A DNA stretch of 64,000 nucleotides from an uncultured Prochlorococcus sp. (lineage in GTDB: Bacteria; Cyanobacteriota; Cyanobacteriia; PCC-6307; Cyanobiaceae). Location: assembly GCA_902578845.1 (NCBI GenBank), contig CACHEM010000002.1:28972-92971 (forward strand), given 5' to 3'. This document shows positions 10,430 to 18,819 of this stretch, in pieces. A model generated the notes under the pieces. It saw nothing but the letters and a program-made list of their open reading frames with translations, was not told the origin of the DNA and did no database searches. Both the position numbers and the translations under genes were made by a program. Numbering within the stretch: position 1 is the first letter of the stretch; each line of letters opens with the position of its first letter.

Positions 10430-11026
10430 ATGAATATATTTCTTGAAAATATTTATAATTTGTCTTTTTTTTTTAATACTGGAATTGGGATCTTTTCGTT
10501 TGTTTGCATTTATATTTTAATTGTTTTATTAATACTTCCAGCTTCTTGGCTATCTTTATTATCAGGGTTTTTATATGGCTCATATTTTGGTTCAATTATC
10601 GTTTTCATTTCTGCTTCCATAGGCGCATCAGTTGCTTTTTTTGTATCAAAAAGTTTTTTTGCAAAAAAGCTAAAAAATCTTTTTAGCCGTTATCCAAAAT
10701 TAAGTGTTATGGAAAAAGTAGTAGAAAAAGGCGGACTTAAATTAATTTTTTTAGCAAGATTATCGCCGATATTTCCCTTCAGTATTCTTAATTATTTTTA
10801 TGGTTTGAATAATGTTAAATTTAGAGATTTCGCTCTTGGTCTTCTTGGAATAATTCCAGGAACTTTTCTTTATTGCTCAATAGGTAGTTTGGCAAAAAGT
10901 ATCCAGGAGTTAAAAAATGTGCAATCACCAAATAATTTATATATCACTTTCGTTGGAATTATTTCAACTTTTTTAGTTGTATATTTCTCTGCTAAATACT
11001 CCAGAGAATATTTTCAAAACTCCTAA
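10430..11026 (+). CDS. VTT/TVP38 (DedA-like, SNARE-associated) membrane protein
   Basis: An inner-membrane protein of 198 residues from the ATG at 10430; a TTG at 10424 would overlap the valS stop. Hydrophobic segments lie around residues 10-45, 48-70, 105-120, 135-155 and 170-187. The VTT-domain core is recognisable: a glycine-rich re-entrant segment SIGASVAFFVSKSFF, then LARLSPIFPFSILNYFYG and LGIIPGTFLYCSIGSLA. Related proteins have been tied to membrane homeostasis and, in distant DedA relatives, lipid-carrier flipping, but the substrate here is unknown. It follows valS by three bases and is probably co-transcribed. It converges on the 50-aa ORF at 11031. Confidence 0.85.
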   Translation: MNIFLENIYNLSFFFNTGIGIFSFVCIYILIVLLILPASWLSLLSGFLYGSYFGSIIVFISASIGASVAFFVSKSFFAKKLKNLFSRYPKLSVMEKVVEKGGLKLIFLARLSPIFPFSILNYFYGLNNVKFRDFALGLLGIIPGTFLYCSIGSLAKSIQELKNVQSPNNLYITFVGIISTFLVVYFSAKYSREYFQNS

Positions 11027-11030
11027 GAAT

Positions 11031-11183
11031 TTACTCTTTAATATTCCAATCTCTAATAGATGCAATTAAGATAAACCACAAAAGTCTAAATTTACCTGGT
11101 AAAGTTTTGTTGGCTTCTAATTCGATATATTTTGCCTGTCCACAAGGTGTTTTTATGAATTTGAAAACTGTTTTCTTCGTCAT
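11031..11183 (-). CDS. small conserved-looking protein (50 aa)
   Basis: An ATG at 11183 opens a 50-codon frame ending TAA at 11031, filling most of an otherwise empty 274-base gap. The product begins MTKKTVFKFIKTPCGQAKY and has a basic N-terminus, a Cys at 14, then a hydrophobic patch KFRLLWFILIASIRDW and a charged end. Amino-acid composition and A/T-rich third positions resemble its neighbours. The frame ends four bases from the VTT protein's stop, typical of tightly packed convergent genes. I recognise no family. It could be a peripheral membrane or single-helix protein. The evidence is the intact frame and its fit in the gap, not homology. Confidence 0.6.
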   Translation of the reverse strand: MTKKTVFKFIKTPCGQAKYIELEANKTLPGKFRLLWFILIASIRDWNIKE

Positions 11184-11300
11184 AAGTCTTTCAAAAAGTC
11201 CTGATAATTATTCTTACATTTTATAGCCAAGATTTTCAGTTTATTTACTTAAAAATCATATTTTTCATTGACTACTTTGTTGAATATTATTTTTTATAAT

Positions 11301-12629
11301 TTAAACTTTTTCTCCAGCTTTAAATCCTCTAAAGCATTTGAATCTAGGAAACCTAAGACTAAAAGCTACCGCATCCTTGGATTTAGTTTTAGCATCAGCT
11401 CTGATTTCTACAAGTTGACCAATAAGTTGATTCCGTTTTGACCAATATTCTTCACGTTGGATATCGCTAAATCCGCTTCCACAACTAAGACTGTATTCAT
11501 ACCCATCATCTTCTCCTTCAACTAGGACAGCTCCTAGTCTACCTTTATTGCGACCTGTGCCTTCCTCAACCGATACAACCTTTAAAGTGACTTCAATGAA
11601 AGGTTTTGCTTTTAACCAACTGTGTGTTCTTTTACATTCATATATAGCATCAGGATCTTTAATCATTACTCCTTCATAACCACCTTCCACTGCAGATTTA
11701 TTAAGCTCTACAAATCTTTTCTGTCCCTCAATGGTGTCGAGATCTACATTTTCCCATTCAAGTGTTTTTATATGTCTTAGAAGCATAGAATGTTTTGCTA
11801 CCCATTCTTTAACTAATAAACTTCTTGCTGTTTGACTAGTGTTCCATCTTCCTTTTTGAAATTTTTCAAGGGGACATAAGTCAAATAGGTGTAGAACTGC
11901 GTCTTTTGTTTGCTTGCCATCTTTTCTATGAACTTGTTTCATTAAATCCTGAAAGTTAGCGCTCATTACTTCACCATCTAGGACTAAGTCATGAGGTGGA
12001 GGATCCTCTTTTAAGACGTTTTCTATTTCCGAGATAATATGACCAAAATTATGGAATTGTTTCCCATTGCGAGAAAACATTTCTACTTTATTTTGTCTAA
12101 TAATAGTTAAGACGCGCACACCATCTAATTTGATTTCAATTTGCTTTTTTCCTATCATTTTTTTTTCATGATTTGCACTGTCATGGGCTAAAGGACAAGA
12201 AAAAATAGGAATCGCATATTTGGGAAATTTCTTGGCTATCTTATTGATTGTTTTTTCAGATACACCACATCTAAGATCTTTAATTAAAACTCGTCTATAA
12301 AATCCATTCCACTCTTCTTTTGTGGCAAATTCCATAGCCGTAATAATTGCATCGCGAGCTGCGTGACCAGTAAGTTCTCTTCGAATAAGCTTATTTGCTA
12401 ATTCCTTAAAATCTTTCCATAAAAAATTTTGACTTTTTTCACTCTCTTTTTCAGGAACAATTTTTACACCAAAAGTTACCAATGGATCAAGTGCCATACG
12501 GATTCCCTCAAAAAAATCATCTAGACCTTCTTCCATTGCTTCTGAGATGATTTTTTCTTTATCTAATCTACTTGGATGTAATTCTAATTGATGTATTATC
12601 TCTTCTTTAAACAATTCTTTTTGCCTCAC
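11301..12629 (-). CDS. ATP-dependent DNA ligase, phage T4-like type
   Basis: It seals nicks in duplex DNA using ATP. At 442 residues it has the nucleotidyltransferase core. Motif I is KLDGVR with the adenylated Lys167; motif III is VLDGEVM near 214; motif IV is YEGVMIKD near 319; motif V is WLKAKP near 339. The segment KDLRCGVSEKTINK (residues 117-130) resembles the KDL.CG.S....NK region of T4-type ligases, and an N-terminal helical domain precedes the core. Bacteria normally rely on NAD-dependent LigA for replication, so this is probably an accessory repair enzyme. It shares a strand with the 139-aa gene upstream (nine bases). A viral origin is possible but is inferred from the ligase type only. 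Confidence 0.92.
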   Translation of the reverse strand: MRQKELFKEEIIHQLELHPSRLDKEKIISEAMEEGLDDFFEGIRMALDPLVTFGVKIVPEKESEKSQNFLWKDFKELANKLIRRELTGHAARDAIITAMEFATKEEWNGFYRRVLIKDLRCGVSEKTINKIAKKFPKYAIPIFSCPLAHDSANHEKKMIGKKQIEIKLDGVRVLTIIRQNKVEMFSRNGKQFHNFGHIISEIENVLKEDPPPHDLVLDGEVMSANFQDLMKQVHRKDGKQTKDAVLHLFDLCPLEKFQKGRWNTSQTARSLLVKEWVAKHSMLLRHIKTLEWENVDLDTIEGQKRFVELNKSAVEGGYEGVMIKDPDAIYECKRTHSWLKAKPFIEVTLKVVSVEEGTGRNKGRLGAVLVEGEDDGYEYSLSCGSGFSDIQREEYWSKRNQLIGQLVEIRADAKTKSKDAVAFSLRFPRFKCFRGFKAGEKV

Positions 12630-12638
12630 AAGAAATTA

Positions 12639-13058
12639 TTAATTCACTTTTGCTATTCTGTCTATTTTCCAATCATTTTCAGTTTTTGCGAAAGTAAAGT
12701 CTAATGGGAGCTCGTCTTGTTTATCTTCTGATTTTAAATTCAAAGTTATTATGATTTGATCTTCTTGGACTCTAGGTCTTCCTGATTTTAAATTTCTGTA
12801 TTTATTGAGGTTTAAACTAGCTAAAAATTTAAGAAAGTCTTGGCGCTTCACATGCGTTTTATAAGTTTTTGTAGTCAAACCATATGCTGCATCAATTCTT
12901 CCTGCAGCTATTTGATCAAAAAACTTTCTTACTAGTGGATTAATTCCTCTGGCGCTTATAACTAATTTGACTGCATTAAAAGTCCAAAAAGAAACTAGGA
13001 CCGCTCCTCCAACTAATAATGCTTTGATTCCGATATCTTTAACTAGTGTTGCATCCAT
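12639..13058 (-). CDS. membrane-anchored protein of unknown function with cystatin/NTF2-like domain
   Basis: A 139-residue protein with one predicted transmembrane helix (about residues 10-33) followed by a small alpha/beta domain. The region from FFDQIAAGRIDAAYGLT to the end looks like the DUF4864/NTF2-like class, in which an initial helix is followed by a curved beta sheet, ending in WKIDRIAKVN. No catalytic residues stand out. Nine bases separate its stop from the start of the DNA ligase gene, so the two may be one transcript. It is divergent from the SprT-like gene (85 bases apart). The function is unknown and the fold assignment is tentative. Confidence 0.7.
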   Translation of the reverse strand: MDATLVKDIGIKALLVGGAVLVSFWTFNAVKLVISARGINPLVRKFFDQIAAGRIDAAYGLTTKTYKTHVKRQDFLKFLASLNLNKYRNLKSGRPRVQEDQIIITLNLKSEDKQDELPLDFTFAKTENDWKIDRIAKVN

Positions 13059-13143
13059 GTTGATTTGAGTTTTTTATTACTTTAAGAAAAGAAATCGTTT
13101 TTGATGGCTTTTTTTGTCAAAATAATACTAATTTTAATCCATA

Positions 13144-13671
13144 ATGCCTGTAATTCCTCTTTTACCTTTATTTCATAAATTTAATAGTCAATATTTTGAA
13201 AATACTCTAGCGGTTAATAATCAACCTTTAGTAAAAGTTAGATGGAGTGATAATAGATTAAAAACTACTGCTGGTTTTTATAAAAGAAAACAAATTAATG
13301 GTTTTGTAGATTCTGAAATTATCTTATCGAAACCTATTTTGAGTAGATTATCTACTAGTGAAATAAACAGTACCCTATGTCATGAAATGATTCATGCATG
13401 GGTAGATAGGATATTAAAAAAAAATGAGATACATGGTCCAAATTTCTTAGAAAAGATGAATGAAATTAATGAGAAAGAGAAGAATTTTCAAATTTCTGTG
13501 AGGCACTCATTTCCTATTGAAAGGAGAGAATTAAAATACATAGGAACTTGCCAAAATTGTGGTGAGAAATTTTTCTACAGGAAAAGGATAAAGAATATTG
13601 CTTGTAAAAAATGTTGTGTGAATTTCTTTAATGGATCATGGAATAAAAAGTGTTTAATTTTGTTTGATTAA
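13144..13671 (+). CDS. SprT-like zinc metalloprotease
   Basis: A 175-residue protein with the zincin motif HEMIH (residues 80-84) and a third likely metal ligand at His97 in HGPNF. A C-terminal zinc ribbon has Cys136/Cys139 and Cys154/Cys157. This arrangement matches the SprT/Spartan family; eukaryotic Spartan degrades proteins crosslinked to DNA, while bacterial SprT roles are poorly defined. It lies among the DNA ligase and small proteins of unknown function, a context compatible with DNA maintenance. The ATG at 13144 follows a divergent intergenic region of 85 bases. The protease fold is well supported; the substrate is unknown. Confidence 0.85.
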   Translation: MPVIPLLPLFHKFNSQYFENTLAVNNQPLVKVRWSDNRLKTTAGFYKRKQINGFVDSEIILSKPILSRLSTSEINSTLCHEMIHAWVDRILKKNEIHGPNFLEKMNEINEKEKNFQISVRHSFPIERRELKYIGTCQNCGEKFFYRKRIKNIACKKCCVNFFNGSWNKKCLILFD

Positions 13672-13755
13672 AAATATAAGATGTGTTTTTGTTTCTATAT
13701 TTGGAATTATTTCAACTTTTTAATGTAATTTATATTTTAAAAAGCATAATAATTT

Positions 13756-14319
13756 ATGGATTCAAGGAGAATTAGAAATCTAAGAAATAGTTTTGATAAA
13801 AATATTGTTGATAAACAGGTAGATAAAATTTTCGAAACTGGAAGACAATTTGTTGATGGAGTATCCGGGGCTAGGCCAGGAAAAAGAAAGAACTCAGATT
13901 TTCAAGGAATAACTAGTAAAAGTGTTAAAAAAGTAGGAAGATGGGTATCTGAAAAAGTGGATTTATTTTTTGATGAAGATAATGATGATTGGAATGATGA
14001 TAATTATTACGATGATAATAGGGATATCAAGACATTTTCCAGAGAATCAAATTCTTATGAATCTGCTAAACAGCACTCAAAAAGACCTTTAGAAGCAATA
14101 TCTTTAAGGCAACCAAAAAATTTACAGAAAACTGAGCAAAAAAAATTACCTTACGTGAAAGAGAGTAAGGACGAAGATTGGCCAGATGAAATGGATTTCA
14201 AAGTTGAAAGATGGCAAAGAGCTTCAGAAAAAGAGATTAATACTTCGAGAGATCAATCAAACCAACAAGTTCATTCAAAATCAAGAAATCTTCCCAGATC
14301 AAGAAGAAGAAGAGTATAG
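13756..14319 (+). CDS. hypothetical charged protein with basic C-terminus
   Basis: I do not recognise this 187-residue protein. The N-terminal half is basic (RRIRNLRNSFDKN, GARPGKRKNSD). An acidic, Asp/Asn/Tyr-rich stretch around residues 75-95 (FDEDNDDWNDDNYYDD) comes next. A hydrophilic, probably disordered tail follows and ends SRNLPRSRRRRV. There is no signal peptide or membrane helix. The mixed charge could suit nucleic-acid or ribosome contact, but that is speculation. Its last 21 bases overlap the 3' end of the convergent chorismate lyase-like gene. It lies 84 bases after the SprT-like gene. Confidence 0.8.
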   Translation: MDSRRIRNLRNSFDKNIVDKQVDKIFETGRQFVDGVSGARPGKRKNSDFQGITSKSVKKVGRWVSEKVDLFFDEDNDDWNDDNYYDDNRDIKTFSRESNSYESAKQHSKRPLEAISLRQPKNLQKTEQKKLPYVKESKDEDWPDEMDFKVERWQRASEKEINTSRDQSNQQVHSKSRNLPRSRRRRV

Positions 14320-14841
14320 TTTTGTAAATTCTTTAATTCCTGAATAGCCTAATAAACTTTCTAAATGAGGATTGAATACTTCTCTAATAATTGTTAGGGG
14401 CTTTTTGTCTCGAAAAAATCTATAATTTCTTGACCAGAATGGACCTTTCAAACAAAATTGATCCTCTAACCAATTTGAATTAACAAGTGAAATTCGATCA
14501 ACTTCTCTAAACAATTCTGATCTGTCTTGTGTCAAATTCTTCCAAATTGGTTCTTCTTTGGCTTTTAAATTTTCATTTACTTGTTCTGCATTCCACCAAC
14601 TTTCAGCCCATGCTAGGTTTTTATTATTGTTTTTAATCCATACTTGTCTTCTAATTAAAGGTCCATTTAACTGATTTAATTCTTTAGGTCCCTCTGCGAT
14701 GAATAGAGGATCTACTTGCATTGAAATTAATTTAATTTTCGTCTCTTGATTAGTTAAAAGCTGTAAATGTCTAGTTGGACTTCCATCCCCAAGCAGCATT
14801 AATTTCCATGGACCAGATATTTTTGGTAATGAATTTTTCAC
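14299..14841 (-). CDS. chorismate lyase-like protein (Ycf21/DUF98 family)
   Basis: A 180-residue protein from the GTG at 14841. The hallmark GDGSPTRHLQLLT near the N-terminus and RRQVWIKN further on match the cyanobacterial/plastid Ycf21 family, related to chorismate-pyruvate lyase. That enzyme makes 4-hydroxybenzoate for plastoquinone. The frame continues upstream without a stop to 14907, and those 22 codons (…FKSPKILWEEKAS…) look like family sequence, but they contain no ATG, GTG or TTG; a CTG at 14904 is the only near-cognate start. The true N-terminus is therefore uncertain (180 or about 201 residues). It follows mnmG on the same strand and converges with the charged protein. Confidence 0.82.
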   Translation of the reverse strand: MKNSLPKISGPWKLMLLGDGSPTRHLQLLTNQETKIKLISMQVDPLFIAEGPKELNQLNGPLIRRQVWIKNNNKNLAWAESWWNAEQVNENLKAKEEPIWKNLTQDRSELFREVDRISLVNSNWLEDQFCLKGPFWSRNYRFFRDKKPLTIIREVFNPHLESLLGYSGIKEFTKLYSSSS

Positions 14842-14922
14842 TAAAAAAGTAGAGGCTTTTTCTTCCCATAAAATTTTTGGTGATTTAAAAAGTTTATTAT
14901 TCAGTGCTCAGACGGAATTCTT

Positions 14923-16890
14923 TTAAGATGATAACTTTTTTTCGACAAAAATATTTGCCTTTTCTTTTTTTATTTCTCTTATTTTTAGCCAAACAAGTAA
15001 TGCAGTTAAATCAGCTTTGCTTACACCGGGAATTTTTGAAGCATCACCAAAATTTTTTGGCTTTATCTTATTCAAATTTTCTCTAGCTTCTAAAGATAAT
15101 GTCTCTATCTTTTCATAATTAATTTCTTGAGGCAGAGATTTGCAGCTTTGACGATTTATTTGTTCTATGTTGTTTTTTTGTCTTTTAAGGTAACCCTCGT
15201 ATTTAATATCTATCTCAACACCCTCCTGGATTGAAGAACCTAGATTTCTTTCATTCAGATTATATTTAATTAGATCTGAATAATGAAAGTTTGGTCTTTT
15301 TAAGAGTTCTTTCAACGTGGTTGAGCCTTTGATTTTTGATCCCGTTTCTAATTCTATTTTTTTTGATATTTCATCAGTATTTTTTAAACGAGTGTTATTT
15401 AATCTAAATTTCTCTTCTTCGAGGAGGTTCATTTTTTCTTTATAGGCCGACCATCTTTTCTCATTAATTAGCCCTATTTGATAACCTAATGGTGTTAATC
15501 TTCTATCTGCATTATCTCCTCTGAGAGTTAACCTATATTCACTCCTACTAGTGAGAACTCTATATGGTTCTTTTAGATCTTTCGTAATTAAATCATTGAT
15601 CATTGTTCCTATATAACTGCTTTCTCTAGTGAAGATTATTGGGTCTTTTTTGTTTAGTTTTCTTGTCGCATTGACTCCTGCAACTAATCCTTGTGCTGCT
15701 GCTTCTTCATAACCAGTAGTGCCATTAATTTGTCCGGCGCTAAATAAATATTCAATTTCTTTCGTTTCGAGTGATGTTTGGAGCTGTGTTGCAGGTATAT
15801 AGTCATACTCCACAGCATATGCTGGTCGCAACATTTTACATTCACCTAATCCAGGTAAGGTCCTTAAAAGTTCTAATTGAATATTTTCGGGTAAACCTGT
15901 AGAAAATCCTTGTACATATATTTCAGGGGTATTAATTCCTTCTGGTTCTAAGAAAATTTGATGTGATTCTTTATCAGCAAATTTGACGATCTTATCTTCA
16001 ATTGATGGACAATATCTTGGCCCTTTACTATCAATAAAACCGCCGTAAATGGGAGTTAAATGTAAATTGTCTTTAATTAGTTGATGTGTTTTGGTAGTTG
16101 TTCTTGTGATGTGACAACTAACTTGGGGCATATTATTTTTTATATCTGGGTCAAACGAAAAATATTTATCTCCTGCAGTACTTGGTTGAATATCTAATTC
16201 ATCAAAAATGATACTTCTTTTATCAACTCTTGCTGGAGTACCTGTTTTTAAACGTTCTGTTTTGATACCAATTTCGTGCAAATTCTGAGTAAGACCTTGT
16301 GCTGCTTGTTCGCCCGATCTACCAGCTGACATTGATTTATTTCCTATCCATATTCTTCCTTCTAAGAACGTACCAGCTGTGATGATAACTGATCTTGCTG
16401 AATAATAACTACCAAAGAATGTTTTTACACCTTTTATTCTTTTTTTTATGATTTTTTTTGAGTTCAATCCAATTTGTTCAGTTTTTGCAATATCTAGTTC
16501 AGTAATCATTGCTTCTTTTAAAGATAAATTATCTGTATTTTGTAGTATTTCGATCATTCTTTTTGAGTATTCTCTTTTATCTGTCTGAGCTCTTAACGCC
16601 CATACAGCTGGGCCTCTACTTGCATTTAATATTCTTTTTTGAATAGCTGTTACATCGGCTAATTTACCAATAATTCCACCTAATGCATCAACTTCATGAA
16701 CCAACTGACTTTTTGCTGGTCCCCCAACTGCAGGGTTACACGGTTGCCAGGCAATTCTATCTAGATTGATCGTAAATAAGGCAGTAGAAAAACCTAATTT
16801 TGCTGTTGTTATAGCTGCTTCGCATCCTGCATGTCCTCCTCCAATAACGATGACGTCAAAAGATTCATTTGTTGAGTGATGATCTTGCAT
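14923..16890 (-). CDS. mnmG: tRNA uridine 5-carboxymethylaminomethyl modification enzyme MnmG (GidA)
   Basis: This FAD enzyme works with MnmE to modify the wobble uridine (position 34) of several tRNAs. The 655 residues begin with the dinucleotide-binding motif [10 protein letters not shown]. The family blocks [23 protein letters not shown] and [11 protein letters not shown] follow (each read in part here), then [13 protein letters not shown] and the C-terminal SRSEYRL region and helical tail. Length is normal (about 630-650). It lies 13 bases downstream of dnaB and is followed by the chorismate lyase-like gene. The family is certain. Confidence 0.97.
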   Translation of the reverse strand: MQDHHSTNESFDVIVIGGGHAGCEAAITTAKLGFSTALFTINLDRIAWQPCNPAVGGPAKSQLVHEVDALGGIIGKLADVTAIQKRILNASRGPAVWALRAQTDKREYSKRMIEILQNTDNLSLKEAMITELDIAKTEQIGLNSKKIIKKRIKGVKTFFGSYYSARSVIITAGTFLEGRIWIGNKSMSAGRSGEQAAQGLTQNLHEIGIKTERLKTGTPARVDKRSIIFDELDIQPSTAGDKYFSFDPDIKNNMPQVSCHITRTTTKTHQLIKDNLHLTPIYGGFIDSKGPRYCPSIEDKIVKFADKESHQIFLEPEGINTPEIYVQGFSTGLPENIQLELLRTLPGLGECKMLRPAYAVEYDYIPATQLQTSLETKEIEYLFSAGQINGTTGYEEAAAQGLVAGVNATRKLNKKDPIIFTRESSYIGTMINDLITKDLKEPYRVLTSRSEYRLTLRGDNADRRLTPLGYQIGLINEKRWSAYKEKMNLLEEEKFRLNNTRLKNTDEISKKIELETGSKIKGSTTLKELLKRPNFHYSDLIKYNLNERNLGSSIQEGVEIDIKYEGYLKRQKNNIEQINRQSCKSLPQEINYEKIETLSLEARENLNKIKPKNFGDASKIPGVSKADLTALLVWLKIREIKKEKANIFVEKKLSS

Positions 16891-16902
16891 TTTAGGAGCG
16901 AT

Positions 16903-18285
16903 TTAATTAGCTAAATTCCTAAATCTCGTAAATTGAGGTTCAAATAATAATTTAACAGTTCCCACGGGTCCATTTCTATGTTTAGTGACAATGATTTCTG
17001 TAATTCCTCTATCTTCAGTTTCCGGATTATAGTATTCATCTCTATAAATCATTAATACTAAATCTGCGTCTTGTTCAATAGATCCTGATTCTCTTAGATC
17101 ACTTAACATTGGTCTTTTATTTGTTCTAGACTCAACCCCTCTACTAAGCTGAGATAAAGCTACTACTGGTACTTTTAATTCTCTGGCCATGCTTTTAAGA
17201 CCTCTTGTTATTCGTGAAAGTTCTTGAACTCTATTATCAGGGGTTGATCCTTCCATCAACTGCAGATAATCAATCACAATTAATCCAAGTTCCTTTTTTT
17301 GTTCAGCTATTAATCTTCTGCACAGAGATCTCATCTCTAGAACACTTAAGTTAGGCTTGTCATCTATAAATATTGGTAATTGACCTAATGAATTAATACC
17401 TTCTCCGAGTAATGGCCATTCATCTTGCTGTAATCTTCCTGTTCTTAGCCTGCCACTTTCGATTCCCACTTCCATAGAGAGTAGTCTATATGTCAACTGT
17501 TCTTTACTCATTTCAAGGCTAAATACACACACAGGTAAATCTTGAGATTGTGCAACATTTTTAGCCAGATTAAGAACTATTGAAGTTTTTCCCATTGAAG
17601 GTCTTCCGGCAACAATTATTAAATCACTTCTCTGAAAACCTTGAGTCATCGCATCAAGATCGTAGAAATTAACAGGAATTCCAGCTACTGAAGTACCTAA
17701 TGATCTTGACTCTATTTCATTGAAAGTACTTGTAAGGATTTCAGCAGCTTGAGTCAGGCCTTTTGAAGGTTTTTCTTGACTGATTTCAAATATTTTTTGT
17801 TCTGCTTTATCTAGTACTTCATTAGTATCTTGAGTTTGATCAAAACCTAGTTGAACCACTTCATTCCCAGATCTGATAAGTTGCCTTCTCATGAATTTGT
17901 CGTTAATTAAATTAGCAACTTGTTCTATGGAAGCTGTAGAGGAAACATTTTCAACTAGTTCTACCAGCTTGCTGTTTCCTCCAATTTTTTCTAGTGATCC
18001 ATTATCTGCTAACCAAGCACTCATTGAGGTTAAATCAGTTGGTTTACCCTGGGTATGCAACATTAATGCTGTTCTATAAATCTCTTGATGGGCATTTATA
18101 TAAAAAGCTTCAGGTTTAATTAAGTCTGCAATTCTTCCGATTGCGTCTGGATCAAGAAGTATGCCCCCAAGAACAGCTTCCTCTGCTTGAACATTTTGAG
18201 GAGGTACTAATCCAGAGTTTTCACTATTAAAATCCTTTTTAAAATTTTTATTTTTCCCATTATTTGGAAAAGGTACGGAAACCAT
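16903..18285 (-). CDS. dnaB: replicative DNA helicase DnaB
   Basis: The hexameric helicase that unwinds DNA at the replication fork. It is 460 residues. The N-terminal primase-interacting domain contains AEEAVLGGILLDP. The RecA-like domain has Walker A GRPSMGKT (residues 227-234), Walker B LIVIDYLQLM, and the C-terminal DLRESGSIEQDADLV and KHRNGPVGT motifs. There is no intein, although dnaB is a common intein site in cyanobacteria. It lies 58 bases after rplI and 13 bases before mnmG on the same strand, so rplI-dnaB-mnmG is probably one transcript. Confidence 0.98.
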   Translation of the reverse strand: MVSVPFPNNGKNKNFKKDFNSENSGLVPPQNVQAEEAVLGGILLDPDAIGRIADLIKPEAFYINAHQEIYRTALMLHTQGKPTDLTSMSAWLADNGSLEKIGGNSKLVELVENVSSTASIEQVANLINDKFMRRQLIRSGNEVVQLGFDQTQDTNEVLDKAEQKIFEISQEKPSKGLTQAAEILTSTFNEIESRSLGTSVAGIPVNFYDLDAMTQGFQRSDLIIVAGRPSMGKTSIVLNLAKNVAQSQDLPVCVFSLEMSKEQLTYRLLSMEVGIESGRLRTGRLQQDEWPLLGEGINSLGQLPIFIDDKPNLSVLEMRSLCRRLIAEQKKELGLIVIDYLQLMEGSTPDNRVQELSRITRGLKSMARELKVPVVALSQLSRGVESRTNKRPMLSDLRESGSIEQDADLVLMIYRDEYYNPETEDRGITEIIVTKHRNGPVGTVKLLFEPQFTRFRNLAN

Positions 18286-18343
18286 ATCTTTAATTGCTTA
18301 GATATACACTCTGGCTACTTTTCAAAATAATGCAACAAATTGA

Positions 18344-18799
18344 TTAACTTGTTACTTCAATATTTACTTCTGCATTTACTTCTGGATGTAATTTTACTTT
18401 TGCAGTAAAGGAACCTAAATTATGAATATCAGGAACAGTAATGTTTCTTCTATCAATTTCTTTTTTAGTTGCCGCTTCTATCGCTTCCGCGACATCCCCA
18501 TTGGTAACCGTTCCAAAAAGGACACCATCTTCTCCAACCTGTTTTTTGATAGTGAACCTACCTATTGTAGATAATGCAGTTTGGAAATCTAAAGCTTCTT
18601 GCTTTAATTTATCAGCAGCGATTTTTTCTTTTTCTTTCTTCCTCTCAATTTGTTTAAGGACTGCTGGTGTTACATTCATTGCCTTGCCATAAGGTAATAG
18701 AAAATTTCTTGCGTAACCTGGAGCTACATCAACTAGATCTCCTTCTTTACCGAGTGAAGCGATTGATTCAGTTAATGCGACTTGTACTCTTTTAGCCAT
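18344..18799 (-). CDS. rplI: 50S ribosomal protein L9
   Basis: L9 binds 23S rRNA in the large subunit and helps maintain reading frame. I start at the ATG at 18799 ([12 protein letters not shown]), giving 151 residues, the usual length; an in-frame ATG at 18814 would add five residues unlike the family. The signature [22 protein letters not shown] is followed by a long connecting helix (Lys/Glu-rich, about 50-75) and the C-terminal domain ending VNIEVTS. It is placed directly upstream of dnaB, a common bacterial linkage, and just after desC. Confidence 0.96.
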   Translation of the reverse strand: MAKRVQVALTESIASLGKEGDLVDVAPGYARNFLLPYGKAMNVTPAVLKQIERKKEKEKIAADKLKQEALDFQTALSTIGRFTIKKQVGEDGVLFGTVTNGDVAEAIEAATKKEIDRRNITVPDIHNLGSFTAKVKLHPEVNAEVNIEVTS

Positions 18800-18819
18800 G
18801 AAAATATTGAACAATATAG

